64,000 nt of DNA from Alkalihalobacillus sp. LMS6 (GTDB lineage Bacteria; Bacillota; Bacilli; Bacillales; Bacillaceae_D): positions 1,952,001 through 2,016,000 of the forward strand of contig NZ_CP093302.1 of the NCBI RefSeq assembly GCF_024362765.1. The letters are read 5' to 3'. The notes below the pieces were generated by a model. It saw only the letters and a list, made by a program, of their open reading frames with translations. It did no database searches and was not told the origin of the DNA. A program made the translations under genes and the position numbers. The stretch's first letter is position 1. Each line of letters opens with the position of its first letter. This document shows positions 17,829 through 26,029 of the stretch, piece after piece.

Positions 17829-18032
17829 ATTAGAAAACCTCCAGACATAAGGTAAAAAAGCGGTTATAATGTTTAATTTTGGAAAAAGTTCTTTCTTCCT
17901 GATTATAAAGCCTCTTGTCTAGAATTCCTATCTTTTTTTAAAAAAATATAAAACGGATTTTCCAGCACCTGTAATTACTTTACTTTATGAAGGATCGGAT
18001 ATTAATAGAGGTTTTTTAACCCGAAATAATCT

Positions 18033-18056
18033 AAAAAAAAACCTTTTAAAAAAGGT
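18033..18056 (-). terminator. Intrinsic terminator after the short XRE gene
   Basis: Minus-strand ACCTTT / AAAGGT stem followed by at least eight T, just after the stop at 18065. Confidence 0.7.
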
Positions 18057-18064
18057 CAAACAGG

Positions 18065-18271
18065 CTAGTCTTTATTTAATTCATCTAAAAATAATGCATC
18101 AGGAGTTGTAGAAAAGACGTTTGCAATTTTAACTGCAAGCTCATAGGATAAGCCTCTTTTCCCATTTTCTATTTGCCAATAAAACGGTGTACTGACGTGA
18201 ATTTGTTTTGCCACTTGTTCCAGAGTCATATGATGTTCTAACCGCACTTGTTTTAATTTAGTCCGCTGCAT
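18065..18271 (-). CDS. Short XRE-family DNA-binding protein, 68 aa
   Basis: 68 residues made almost entirely of one helix-turn-helix (about 5-60): MTLEQVAKQ is the first helix and STPFYWQIENGKRG the recognition region. GAGGTGAG precedes the ATG. It has no ligand or oligomerisation tail, like Cro-type repressors and small chromosomal XRE regulators. It is transcribed away from another XRE gene at 18427, and the shared 155-bp spacer carries a perfect inverted repeat, so the pair probably regulates itself. Confidence 0.85.
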   Translation of the reverse strand: MQRTKLKQVRLEHHMTLEQVAKQIHVSTPFYWQIENGKRGLSYELAVKIANVFSTTPDALFLDELNKD

Positions 18272-18426
18272 ATGCTCACCTCGATCTTTAATTAACCATA
18301 AGTTAACTCGATTATACTATCTATTGGTAAATTTGTAAATCATAAGTTTCTATTTAGTTAACAATCATTTTCGTTAGCGATTTGTTAACTTATAATGAGA
18401 GGACAAACATGGAAAGGAAGTGTGCT
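18272..18426. promoter_or_regulatory. Divergent promoter/operator region between two XRE genes
   Basis: The minus promoter is TTTACA-17-TATAAT (TATAAT near 18313). The plus promoter has TATAAT at 18391-18396 with a weak -35. Ten-base inverted sites ATAAGTTAAC (18298-18307) and GTTAACTTAT (18384-18393) are exact reverse complements. Further half-sites (CATAAG near 18341, GTTAAC near 18357) lie between. One outer site lies just downstream of the minus -10 and the other covers the plus -10, as expected for operators that turn each promoter off. Confidence 0.7.
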
Positions 18427-18723
18427 ATGGCGATTGTGTCAAAACGACTTAAACACTTACGTACAGAACAAAAACTAACTCAAGAGCAACTTGGTCGATT
18501 AATCAACGTAACGAAAGTATCTATTTCAGGATATGAAAACGGAAATCGAACGCCTGACACGGATACAATTAATCGCATTGCTGATGTGTTTGATGTTTCG
18601 ACTGATTATTTGTTTGGGCGAACAGACCGTAAAAAACCACTCTTTCTTTATGAAACAGATTTAACAGAAAAAGAAGAACAGTTGTTACGAGAACATTTGC
18701 GCGATCTCAGAAAAAAGCAATAA
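18427..18723 (+). CDS. XRE-family transcriptional regulator, 98 aa
   Basis: Begins MAIVSKRLK at 18427, with GGAAG 6 nt upstream. The open frame reaches 18382 but has no ribosome site there. One helix-turn-helix (about 5-60) contains LTQEQLGRL and KVSISGYENG, followed by the STDYLFGRTD boundary typical of phage-type repressors. A short charged C-terminal tail (ETDLTEKEEQLLREHL) may form a dimer helix. Divergent from the 68-aa XRE gene. No integrase or other phage gene is near, so this looks like a domesticated or purely chromosomal switch. Confidence 0.85.
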   Translation: MAIVSKRLKHLRTEQKLTQEQLGRLINVTKVSISGYENGNRTPDTDTINRIADVFDVSTDYLFGRTDRKKPLFLYETDLTEKEEQLLREHLRDLRKKQ

Positions 18724-18734
18724 ATGTTAAATCG

Positions 18735-19145
18735 TTAACATCGGTAGTATAGGTTAATGTCATAGCGTTGGTTCATTTCTTTTAAATATGCATCTTTCTC
18801 AGATTGAGAAAGTTTTTCCGGCCACAATTCTTCATGCCGATCAATGAACTCTTGTCTTAAATCTTCGAACTCTCCTTCTTTCTTGTCTGCATGTCTCTTA
18901 CTAGCAATCATTTGCACTGTAAACACAAAAATTGCCGCTGCAAGGGCCATTTGAAGGGGCGCGGCAGTAAACGATGACAATGAAAGGGAGTCTGTTCGAA
19001 CAAGTGGACTTAACATAACCGCGAATAACACGCTCGCGCCTAACGTTAATTGCGCGTACCGTTTTTCTTTTTTTTCAGTTTGAGTCATCTTTTGCTTTCG
19101 CATAATTAACTCTTTCGTTATCGTCGCAAACGTTTCTGAACTCAC
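18735..19145 (-). CDS. ypbF: YpbF-like membrane protein (DUF2663 type)
   Basis: 136 residues with a basic, coiled N-terminus, two membrane segments (about 32-50 and 62-82) and an acidic, helical C-terminal half. It starts at GTG with GGGGGAG 7 nt upstream. The position, two genes after recQ and next to the YpbE-like gene, is that of B. subtilis ypbF, whose family is DUF2663. Function unknown. The assignment rests mainly on position and topology. Confidence 0.7.
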   Translation of the reverse strand: MSSETFATITKELIMRKQKMTQTEKKEKRYAQLTLGASVLFAVMLSPLVRTDSLSLSSFTAAPLQMALAAAIFVFTVQMIASKRHADKKEGEFEDLRQEFIDRHEELWPEKLSQSEKDAYLKEMNQRYDINLYYRC

Positions 19146-19193
19146 CTAAACACTCCCCCTCCTTTTTAAAAGGGTATGTCTAATGAAAAAGAA

Positions 19194-19388
19194 TTAGAAT
19201 AAGAAGAGGAATGCTAGTACTAATATGGAACCTACCAAACCAAAAAATAGTGTAAATAACACTTGTGGAAGAAAAATCGTTGTCTTTTTTTTCGTTTTTA
19301 CTCGTTTGCGCTTGTGAACATTCGTACGAGAAGGCAGCGATTGATCTTCACGAGGTTCATTGATTTCTTCTACTTTTCGTTCATTCAC
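19194..19388 (-). CDS. Shortened YpbE-like protein, 64 aa, no LysM domain
   Basis: 64 residues: an acidic N-terminus with SLPSRTNV, a basic stretch of Lys/Arg, and one membrane segment at the C-terminus. B. subtilis YpbE starts in a similar way (SLPTR, then a Lys-rich stretch and a membrane segment) but continues with a long linker and a C-terminal LysM domain. Here a TAA follows the membrane segment and only 48 bases separate it from the next gene, so the LysM part is absent. It overlaps the end of recQ by 8 bases. It may be a natural short form or a truncated remnant. Confidence 0.65.
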   Translation of the reverse strand: MNERKVEEINEPREDQSLPSRTNVHKRKRVKTKKKTTIFLPQVLFTLFFGLVGSILVLAFLFLF

Positions 19389-20901
19389 TTATGTCGCCTT
19401 CTTTCCGATTTTGGGTTTGATGAAACAATAGAGCAAGTTCCTGTTTCCAATGCAAGCTTTTCCCGTGTAAAACCTCTTCCCTTTTTTTATAGTGAGAAAG
19501 GGTTGCCCCGCACTGATCACAGCAATTTGCTTGAACAGCCACAGATTCATTAAATGAACGTAGTAAAAGCTCACGTCTACAGAATTGGTCGTTGTCAATA
19601 TAGGCCATCATGGTACCTAAACGTTGCTGGCGTATACGTTCTTGCTGTTCAAAGTAAACTTTTAATTTCTCAATAATCGATGTTCCGATTGACGATCTTC
19701 CTTTATCATCTATGATTACTCCCCATTTTTCAAGTAAAAACAAGATGGTTTGACCTTGTTCGCCATAACTTGACTTCAATTGTTCTTTGCGCTCCTTATC
19801 AGAATCAAATGGTTGTGCTAGCAGTTGCGGCAGCATATCTAAACTCATATGCTCTTCAATTTGATTACGAATCAATCGCGTTGCTTGGTGACGGTCTTCA
19901 GGAGAAACAAACACCAGGGCAAAACTTGGCGAACCGTCGCGACCAGCTCTACCAATTTCTTGTACATAAGAAGCAATATCAAGAGGTTGCTGTAAATGAA
20001 TAATAAAATGAATATCTGGTTTATTGACGCCCATGCCAAACGCATTTGTTGCACAAATGACGTCTAATTGGTTATTTATAAATTGTTCTTGGACGAGCAT
20101 ACGATCCATGCTGTCCATACCACCATGATAGAAACCAATCTTTAAATCTGAATGGTGGTGCTGCAATTGTTCACTGTACCACTCTGCTTGTGCTCTCGTT
20201 TGCGTATAAAGGAGGCCTGGAAGCTGATAGCGAGCAAGCAGCTCTTTAACCCTTATTACCTTTTCATATTCAGACTCAACCTTCTCTACAAATAAGGCAA
20301 TATTGCTTCGGTTCACTTCATCAAGAACGTGAATCGGGTCACGAAGATGAAGTTGCTTGATCACATCCCTCCTGACGTTTTCATCTGCTGTTGCAGTAAT
20401 TGCTAAAGTGGGAGGATTCCCCAAAGATGCCTTTACATCTCGCAATCGTAAATAATCAGCTCGAAAATCGTGACCCCAATACGACACACAATGTGCTTCA
20501 TCAATAATGAAGTAGGAAATCTTTTGATCCGCTAATGCTGCAAATACTTCTTTCGATTGAAGCATTTCTGGCGATAAATAGATGAGTTTGAAGGAATCGA
20601 GTGATTGTAAAATGGCTTTTCGCTCTTCTCTTGAAGAAAAGCTATTCATTGCCACCGCCTCTTTTCGGCCTATTTTTTTTAATTGCGTCACTTGGTCCTC
20701 CATGAGAGAAAGTAAAGGGGAAACGACGATTGTTAAACCAGGTGAAAGAAAAGCCGGGAGTTGATAGCATAAGGATTTCCCTCTACCTGTTGGCAACATG
20801 GCAAACACATCGTGACCAGCCATTAACGATTCAATTATTTCTTTTTGCCCTTTTTTGAACCCAGTAAATCCAAATAGTCTTTGTAAATCACGTTCTAACA
20901 T
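19381..20901 (-). CDS. recQ: RecQ-family ATP-dependent DNA helicase (RecS type, no HRDC)
   Basis: 506 residues from the ATG at 20901 (AAGGTG 6 nt upstream). The frame's earlier GTG lacks a ribosome site. Superfamily 2 helicase motifs are seen in order: LPTGRGKSLCYQLP (Walker A), DEAHC (motif II), TATAD and GRAGRDG. A C-terminal zinc-binding region (CRRELLL and CCDQCG) follows. The chain ends there, without the HRDC domain of long RecQ, like B. subtilis RecS. It overlaps ypbB by 14 bases. It is expected to unwind branched DNA in recombination and repair. Confidence 0.92.
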   Translation of the reverse strand: MLERDLQRLFGFTGFKKGQKEIIESLMAGHDVFAMLPTGRGKSLCYQLPAFLSPGLTIVVSPLLSLMEDQVTQLKKIGRKEAVAMNSFSSREERKAILQSLDSFKLIYLSPEMLQSKEVFAALADQKISYFIIDEAHCVSYWGHDFRADYLRLRDVKASLGNPPTLAITATADENVRRDVIKQLHLRDPIHVLDEVNRSNIALFVEKVESEYEKVIRVKELLARYQLPGLLYTQTRAQAEWYSEQLQHHHSDLKIGFYHGGMDSMDRMLVQEQFINNQLDVICATNAFGMGVNKPDIHFIIHLQQPLDIASYVQEIGRAGRDGSPSFALVFVSPEDRHQATRLIRNQIEEHMSLDMLPQLLAQPFDSDKERKEQLKSSYGEQGQTILFLLEKWGVIIDDKGRSSIGTSIIEKLKVYFEQQERIRQQRLGTMMAYIDNDQFCRRELLLRSFNESVAVQANCCDQCGATLSHYKKREEVLHGKSLHWKQELALLFHQTQNRKEGDISE

Positions 20902-21937
20902 GGGTATCACCTTCTTTCTTTGCTAGGATTAAACGAATTTGAAAATAACTTACGCTATCATCTAATTGATCCCGAATCGCCTTTAACCTCACTTGCTGAT
21001 TCGCCACAATCGCTTCAACTTGTGCTTGAACGGATTCATCAACAAACGGCGCAATGGAAAAGGACCGATCCACCATTGCCATTTCAACAATGTGATCTTC
21101 AATGGTTGATCGCTTTAATCGTCTTATTTTAGCGATCACATCAAGGTCTTGATGCTGTTTGTATAAGTGCGCTGTCTTAGTAGCAGTTAAAGTTAGCAAA
21201 TTGATTTCTTCAGGATCAAAACATGTGGCTAACACTGGATAACGATGAGGTTCTTGATAGCCTGATTGACAAAATCGATGAATCAATCGTTTTGTACGTA
21301 ACTGGACCTCACTTTCGTCCAATCCCATCTCTCTTGCAATTTGGGCTTTCGTTAAGCCGATTTTTCCTGGTCGTGATAACTGCTGGACAAATAAATTAGC
21401 ATCAAGATCCTCTACATCTGTTAACAGCGTCTCACATTCTTGATAAAGCTGTTGACGTAAAGCCGCTAAATCATGAAAATGACGTTTCAAGATCTTACGG
21501 ACCCATTGCTGATTCCAGACGTTAAATGTTGTTGGTGCAAAGGTTTGTTGATCGTGTAAATAGCTAATGGATTGCACGAGCAAAGCAAATCGTTCCCAAA
21601 AATGACGCTCTACTTTCCCGTATTGCCAGCCTTTTAAGGCATAGAGATAAGGATGTTTCGCTAAAAATGCCTCGGTTTCGCGCTTGGCTTTCTCTGTATA
21701 CAGACATAAACGGTCTTCTTCATAAATAAATTGCTCTTGTTTAAGCATGTCGAGGGACTGCTGAAACGCCTCAATCGTTAACTGTGGTAGCACATCAAAT
21801 AGAAATAAATTATTGAAAAATGTTCCATCTTGCACAGTTTGAATGGTTCGCTTCCCGTTTAACAAATGAAACGATGCTTTTGCTGAGCGCTCGCCTCGAA
21901 AAGAAGTGAGCGCGGCTAAGATAAGGGATTGTTTCAT
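20888..21937 (-). CDS. ypbB: YpbB-type helix-turn-helix protein
   Basis: About 350 residues starting MKQSLIL, with GGAGG five nt upstream. The frame's earlier ATG codons are not preceded by a ribosome site. The C-terminal third contains a predicted helix-turn-helix (LTKAQIAREMGLDESEV) of the type found at the C-terminus of RecQ-like helicases (HTH_40). It lies directly before recQ and overlaps it by 14 nt, as in B. subtilis fer-ypbB-recS. A role together with RecQ is likely from this constant pairing, but none has been shown that I know of. Confidence 0.82.
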   Translation of the reverse strand: MKQSLILAALTSFRGERSAKASFHLLNGKRTIQTVQDGTFFNNLFLFDVLPQLTIEAFQQSLDMLKQEQFIYEEDRLCLYTEKAKRETEAFLAKHPYLYALKGWQYGKVERHFWERFALLVQSISYLHDQQTFAPTTFNVWNQQWVRKILKRHFHDLAALRQQLYQECETLLTDVEDLDANLFVQQLSRPGKIGLTKAQIAREMGLDESEVQLRTKRLIHRFCQSGYQEPHRYPVLATCFDPEEINLLTLTATKTAHLYKQHQDLDVIAKIRRLKRSTIEDHIVEMAMVDRSFSIAPFVDESVQAQVEAIVANQQVRLKAIRDQLDDSVSYFQIRLILAKKEGDTHVRT

Positions 21938-22041
21938 GCTTACCTCCATAGGATTCATTTCTTTAGTTTAGCAAACGTCGAATGCTTTTTCATTGTTAAC
22001 CGCTCATTTTCTGCTACAATATAAAGCAACCTAGTATTTGA

Positions 22042-22308
<267 letters not shown>

Positions 22309-22409
22309 TTAAAGCATCACATAATCTTAGCTTTCGTATTTCCCTTCAAATTTAATAACTGATCACTTTGTTTATAAATAAAACTGTAGATTTACGAACA
22401 TTTTTATAT

Positions 22410-22697
22410 TGACGCAATTAACTTTTATATGGTACAGTACTAAAAACTAAATAGTTCAAATACAATGATGAAGACATAACAAGAATCCGGTGAATCCAGA
22501 GAGCTGATGGTTGGTGAAAATCAGTGAAACCCTCTTGAACAGCACTTCTAAGTAGGCTTATTGAATGTTAGTAGATAAGTTCCGGTTTTCCGTTATAAAT
22601 GAGTATGTAAATGTTATTTTACATAAAAATGAGGGTGGTACCGCGCTAAATCGCCCCTCACACCTTTCTTGGAGAGCTGTGTTTTTTTTTATTCTTT
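22410..22697 (+). promoter_or_regulatory. T-box leader of serA, serine specifier AGC
   Basis: A promoter-like TTGACG lies at about 22411. The leader contains the stem-I distal bulge region AGAGAGCTGATGGTTGGTGA. The specifier region is GAAC-AGC-ACTTCTAAGTAGGC, with AGC (serine) at 22541-22543. The 14-base T-box AGGGTGGTACCGCG is at 22632-22645. A terminator follows (CACACCTTTC / GAGAGCTGTG, 22659-22681, then nine T). Uncharged tRNA-Ser should stabilise the antiterminator and allow serA expression. The specifier reading is by pattern, not by folding software. Confidence 0.9.
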
Positions 22698-22718
22698 TTA
22701 AAGGGAGAGAAGCAGAAA

Positions 22719-24305
22719 ATGAACAGAGAGAAACCGTTGTATGTCTTAGTGGCAGATTCTATGAGTGAAGAAGGATTAGCACCTCTATTAAATGCTGCGA
22801 ATGTTGTCGTTGAGCAAAAAAGTATTCACGAGGAAGATGCCCTCGATCATTATGACGCCCTCCTCATTCGGAGTGGGACCACTGTAACTGAAGATTTAAT
22901 GACAAGAATGCCGAATGTGAAAATAATTGCAAGAGCCGGCGTAGGTGTTGATAACGTCGACATCCCAGCAGCAACGAAACATGGCGTTGTTGTTATTAAT
23001 GCTCCTGACGGAAATACGATTTCCACAGCAGAGCATACGTTTGCGATGATGTGTTCCTTATTACGAAATATTCCTCAAGCAAATGCATCGTTAAAGGCCG
23101 GGAAATGGGAAAGAAAATTATTTCAAGGTGCAGAATTAAATCAAAAGCAACTAGGTATAATTGGTTTTGGTCGAATTGGTACCCAGCTAGCAAAGCGGGC
23201 AAAAGCATTTGAGATGCAGGTAATTGTTTATGATCCGTTCTTAACCCTTGAAAGAGCCGAAAAATTAGGGATTCAAAAAGCGGAGCTGCCGGATGTTTTA
23301 CGCCAGGCTGACATTATTACCGTCCATACTCCTTTAACAAAGGAAACAACTGGGTTATTAAATATGGACACGATTCCCCAAACAAAACCAGGTGTATACC
23401 TGATCAACTGTGCCCGCGGTGGTATTATCGATGAAAAAGCGCTCTTCTATTACTTAGAGAATGGACATATTGCAGGCGCGGCACTCGATGTTTTTACTGA
23501 AGAACCAGTAACCGATGTTCGATTAATTGAACATCCGCGCGTTGTAGCTACCCCTCATATTGCCGCTTCAACGAAAGAAGCTCAATTAAACGTAGCCGCT
23601 CAAGTCTCTGAGGAAGTACTAGCGTTTTTACAAGGGGAACCAGCACGAAATTCTATCAACTTACCGACTTTATCAAAAGAAGTTTATGAAAAAATTAAAC
23701 CTCAATATGATTTAGCAAAAACAATGGGCTCGCTCTTATCACAATTGATGCGCGTTCCTGTTCAAGAAATAAACGTCTATTATAGTGGCTCTGCCACGCA
23801 AACAGACACAAGTATATTAACGCGCAGTTTATTATCTGGTTTCTTACAACCTAGAGTGGATGCAGCGGTGAATGATGTCAATGCCTCGCTAATAGCTCGT
23901 GAGCGCGGGATTAATTATGGGGAAAAACAACTAACCGATCATTTTGGCTATGAAAACTTAATTCATGCGGTTGCGATAGGCGAAGAAAGATCGTTTGAAA
24001 TCAAAGCGACGTATATAAAGGATTATGGTCCTCGAATTGTTTCATTAAATGAATTTTCTGTGGACATCGTTGCCCAAGGTCACATTCTTTACATTCAACA
24101 CTATGACCGCCCCGGCGTTATCGGTAAAATGGGCCAGCTGCTTGCACAACATGAACTGAACATTGCAACGATGCAAGTGGGACGTAAATCAATTGGCGGC
24201 GAAGCCATTATGTTAGTAAACGTTGATAAGCACGTGGAAGAGACGATTGTTCATGAATTACTGCAGTTCGAGGAAATTAAACTAGTCAATGTTATCGATT
24301 TATAA
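22719..24305 (+). CDS. serA: D-3-phosphoglycerate dehydrogenase
   Basis: First step of serine synthesis, oxidising 3-phosphoglycerate with NAD. 528 residues, the long Bacillus form. It contains the substrate half, the nucleotide-binding loop GFGRIGTQLA, the catalytic region NCARGG (Arg), PHIAAST (His), an intervening domain and a C-terminal ACT domain (HYDRPGVIGKMG). The ATG follows GGGAGAG. Expression is governed by the serine T-box directly upstream. It is transcribed as a single gene and ended by the hairpin near 24396. Confidence 0.95.
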   Translation: MNREKPLYVLVADSMSEEGLAPLLNAANVVVEQKSIHEEDALDHYDALLIRSGTTVTEDLMTRMPNVKIIARAGVGVDNVDIPAATKHGVVVINAPDGNTISTAEHTFAMMCSLLRNIPQANASLKAGKWERKLFQGAELNQKQLGIIGFGRIGTQLAKRAKAFEMQVIVYDPFLTLERAEKLGIQKAELPDVLRQADIITVHTPLTKETTGLLNMDTIPQTKPGVYLINCARGGIIDEKALFYYLENGHIAGAALDVFTEEPVTDVRLIEHPRVVATPHIAASTKEAQLNVAAQVSEEVLAFLQGEPARNSINLPTLSKEVYEKIKPQYDLAKTMGSLLSQLMRVPVQEINVYYSGSATQTDTSILTRSLLSGFLQPRVDAAVNDVNASLIARERGINYGEKQLTDHFGYENLIHAVAIGEERSFEIKATYIKDYGPRIVSLNEFSVDIVAQGHILYIQHYDRPGVIGKMGQLLAQHELNIATMQVGRKSIGGEAIMLVNVDKHVEETIVHELLQFEEIKLVNVIDL

Positions 24306-24395
24306 TGGAATCGAATAGAGAAGAATTTTCTCGACTTATCAGTTTGAATCATTTTTGAAGCGGCCTATTCATTTCATCATGGTAGTCCATAACGT

Positions 24396-24435
24396 AAAAG
24401 GTGGATCACAAGCTAAAATAAGTGATCCACCTTTT
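24396..24435. terminator. Bidirectional terminator between serA and the 59-aa membrane gene
   Basis: Perfect 14-bp inverted repeat AAAAGGTGGATCAC / GTGATCCACCTTTT with T/A runs on both sides. It ends one base before the stop of the opposite gene. Confidence 0.88.
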
Positions 24436-24436
24436 G

Positions 24437-24616
24437 TTACATTTGCACAATTTCGATTGATTTTTCCAATACACTGTGATTTCCTATTCCTTGTTTTACG
24501 TGCACAAACCGTTCTTCTTCCACAATCAGTTTTACACTGAAGAATAGTAAACCGATCACAAATGTTAACACAAATACGATACTTAACCGCTTAACAAAAT
24601 CAACAATTGCCGTCAT
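24437..24616 (-). CDS. Small single-pass membrane protein, 59 aa
   Basis: ATG with GGGAGG 5 nt upstream. The N-terminus MTAIVDFVKR is basic, then comes a hydrophobic segment (about 11-32) and a charged C-terminal region of 27 residues, predicted outside or inside depending on topology. The stop abuts a strong terminator. I do not recognise a family. Position upstream of nothing on the same strand suggests a single-gene unit, with its promoter in the short gap before 24672. Confidence 0.75.
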   Translation of the reverse strand: MTAIVDFVKRLSIVFVLTFVIGLLFFSVKLIVEEERFVHVKQGIGNHSVLEKSIEIVQM

Positions 24617-24671
24617 AACAGCCTCCCATATCTTCTTACTCCATGGGAACTATATGATAAAAACAATCGCT

Positions 24672-25223
24672 TTATGATTCTAGCTGTTTTTCACCTTCGT
24701 AGGCGACATCGTCTATACCTGTTTGTTTGTTTGCTAATCGTGCCCCCGTAAACAAATAATCTGATAAGCGATTGATATAAGTTTTTAATACTGCCGAAGC
24801 CGACGGGTTCATTTCGTTCAAACGACGTTCTGCTTTTCTTGCTTCCGTTCGACATAGATGAAGGGAACAAGACGTTAGACATCCTCCAGGTAAAACAAAC
24901 TGTGTTAGCGGTCCGACAATCTCCGTATACGCATCAATTTTTGCTTCAAGTTGCGTTGTATGTTGTGTGGTGATTTTAAACGGGATCTCTTCTTTCACAT
25001 TCGCCAAATCAGCACCATAGTCAAACAACTGATGCGAGATGACGGTTAAATCCGCCACAATGTCTGCTAGTTGCTCCTGCCTTGCATGATAAATGGCTAG
25101 CCCGATTGCACTGTTCAACTCGTCAATTGATCCAATTGCTTCAATTCGTTTGTCCGTCTTTTCCACTCTTGCACCTAATACACTCGTTCTTCCTTTATCT
25201 CCACCACGGGTATAGATTTTCAT
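24672..25223 (-). CDS. PduO-type ATP:cob(I)alamin adenosyltransferase
   Basis: Makes adenosylcobalamin from cob(I)alamin and ATP. 183 residues with the family's N-terminal ATP motif YTRGGDKGRTS and the helical bundle containing EARKAERRL. The start overlaps the stop of the ABC ATPase by 4 nt, so it is the last gene of the B12 uptake operon, an arrangement like B. subtilis yvrC-yvrB-yvrA-yvqK. Confidence 0.92.
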   Translation of the reverse strand: MKIYTRGGDKGRTSVLGARVEKTDKRIEAIGSIDELNSAIGLAIYHARQEQLADIVADLTVISHQLFDYGADLANVKEEIPFKITTQHTTQLEAKIDAYTEIVGPLTQFVLPGGCLTSCSLHLCRTEARKAERRLNEMNPSASAVLKTYINRLSDYLFTGARLANKQTGIDDVAYEGEKQLES

Positions 25224-26026
25224 GTTAAATCCTCCTTACATTGATTTGTGAAATAAGGTAAGACTGTAAATTGTCTACAGCCGGTTTGTGAATCAATGGT
25301 TTCAGAAAATGCTGTTCCAAAAAGAGTTGTTAGTTGTTCGCTAGTCAGCCAATCCTTTGTTTGACCAACCCCTTGAACTTGTCCTTCTTTTAACAACAAC
25401 ACTTTATCACAGTATAAACTTGCTAAATTTACATCATGTAAAATACACATAACCGTTAGCTGTTTTTTCTTTACAAGCTTATGCAAATGGTCCATTAAGG
25501 AAACTTGATGGGCCAAATCCAAATGGTTTGTCGGTTCATCTAGCAAAAGTAAGTCTGGATTTTGCGCCAATGCGCGCGCTAACCATACGCGTTGTCGCTC
25601 CCCACCGCTTAACGTGCCCATAGTTCGATCGGCAAAGCCTGCGACACCAGTTTCGTTCATCGCCTCGTTAATCATTGTCTCATCGTCTTCAGATCGTTGT
25701 GGAAGTAAACCTGTTAAATAGGGATAGCGTCCTAACTCAATCACACTGCGTACAGTTGTTTGAAACATATTTGAGCGATCTTGAGACAACACAGCCATTT
25801 TTTGCGCTCGAACACGATTTTTCATTTTAGATAGACGTTGACCTTCATAATAAATCGCTCCAGATTGATGCGGAACAACGCCTGTTATGCTATGAAGTAA
25901 CGTTGTTTTGCCACTTCCGTTTTCTCCAATCACACCAAGCAGCTCTCCTTTTTGCACCGAAAAAGAGAGATCTGTTAGAATGGGCTGTTTATTAATCGCG
26001 ACGTTTAGATTTTGAACTTCTAGCAT
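25220..26026 (-). CDS. btuD: ABC transporter ATPase, vitamin B12/iron-siderophore type
   Basis: 268 residues. Walker A GENGSGKTT, the signature LSGGERQR and Walker B LLLLDEPTNHLD are intact, followed by the H-loop ILHDVN. It drives import through the adjacent permease. The cobalamin riboswitch at the head of the operon and the adenosyltransferase at its end identify the substrate as cobalamin (context). It lies 3 bases after the permease and overlaps the next gene by 4 nt. Confidence 0.9.
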   Translation of the reverse strand: MLEVQNLNVAINKQPILTDLSFSVQKGELLGVIGENGSGKTTLLHSITGVVPHQSGAIYYEGQRLSKMKNRVRAQKMAVLSQDRSNMFQTTVRSVIELGRYPYLTGLLPQRSEDDETMINEAMNETGVAGFADRTMGTLSGGERQRVWLARALAQNPDLLLLDEPTNHLDLAHQVSLMDHLHKLVKKKQLTVMCILHDVNLASLYCDKVLLLKEGQVQGVGQTKDWLTSEQLTTLFGTAFSETIDSQTGCRQFTVLPYFTNQCKEDLT

Positions 26027-26029
26027 TCT

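Noticed and set aside
17829-18032. A possible promoter TATAAT near 17905 for the PlcR-like gene
   Set aside because: The -35 partner is weak, so it is not listed as a feature.
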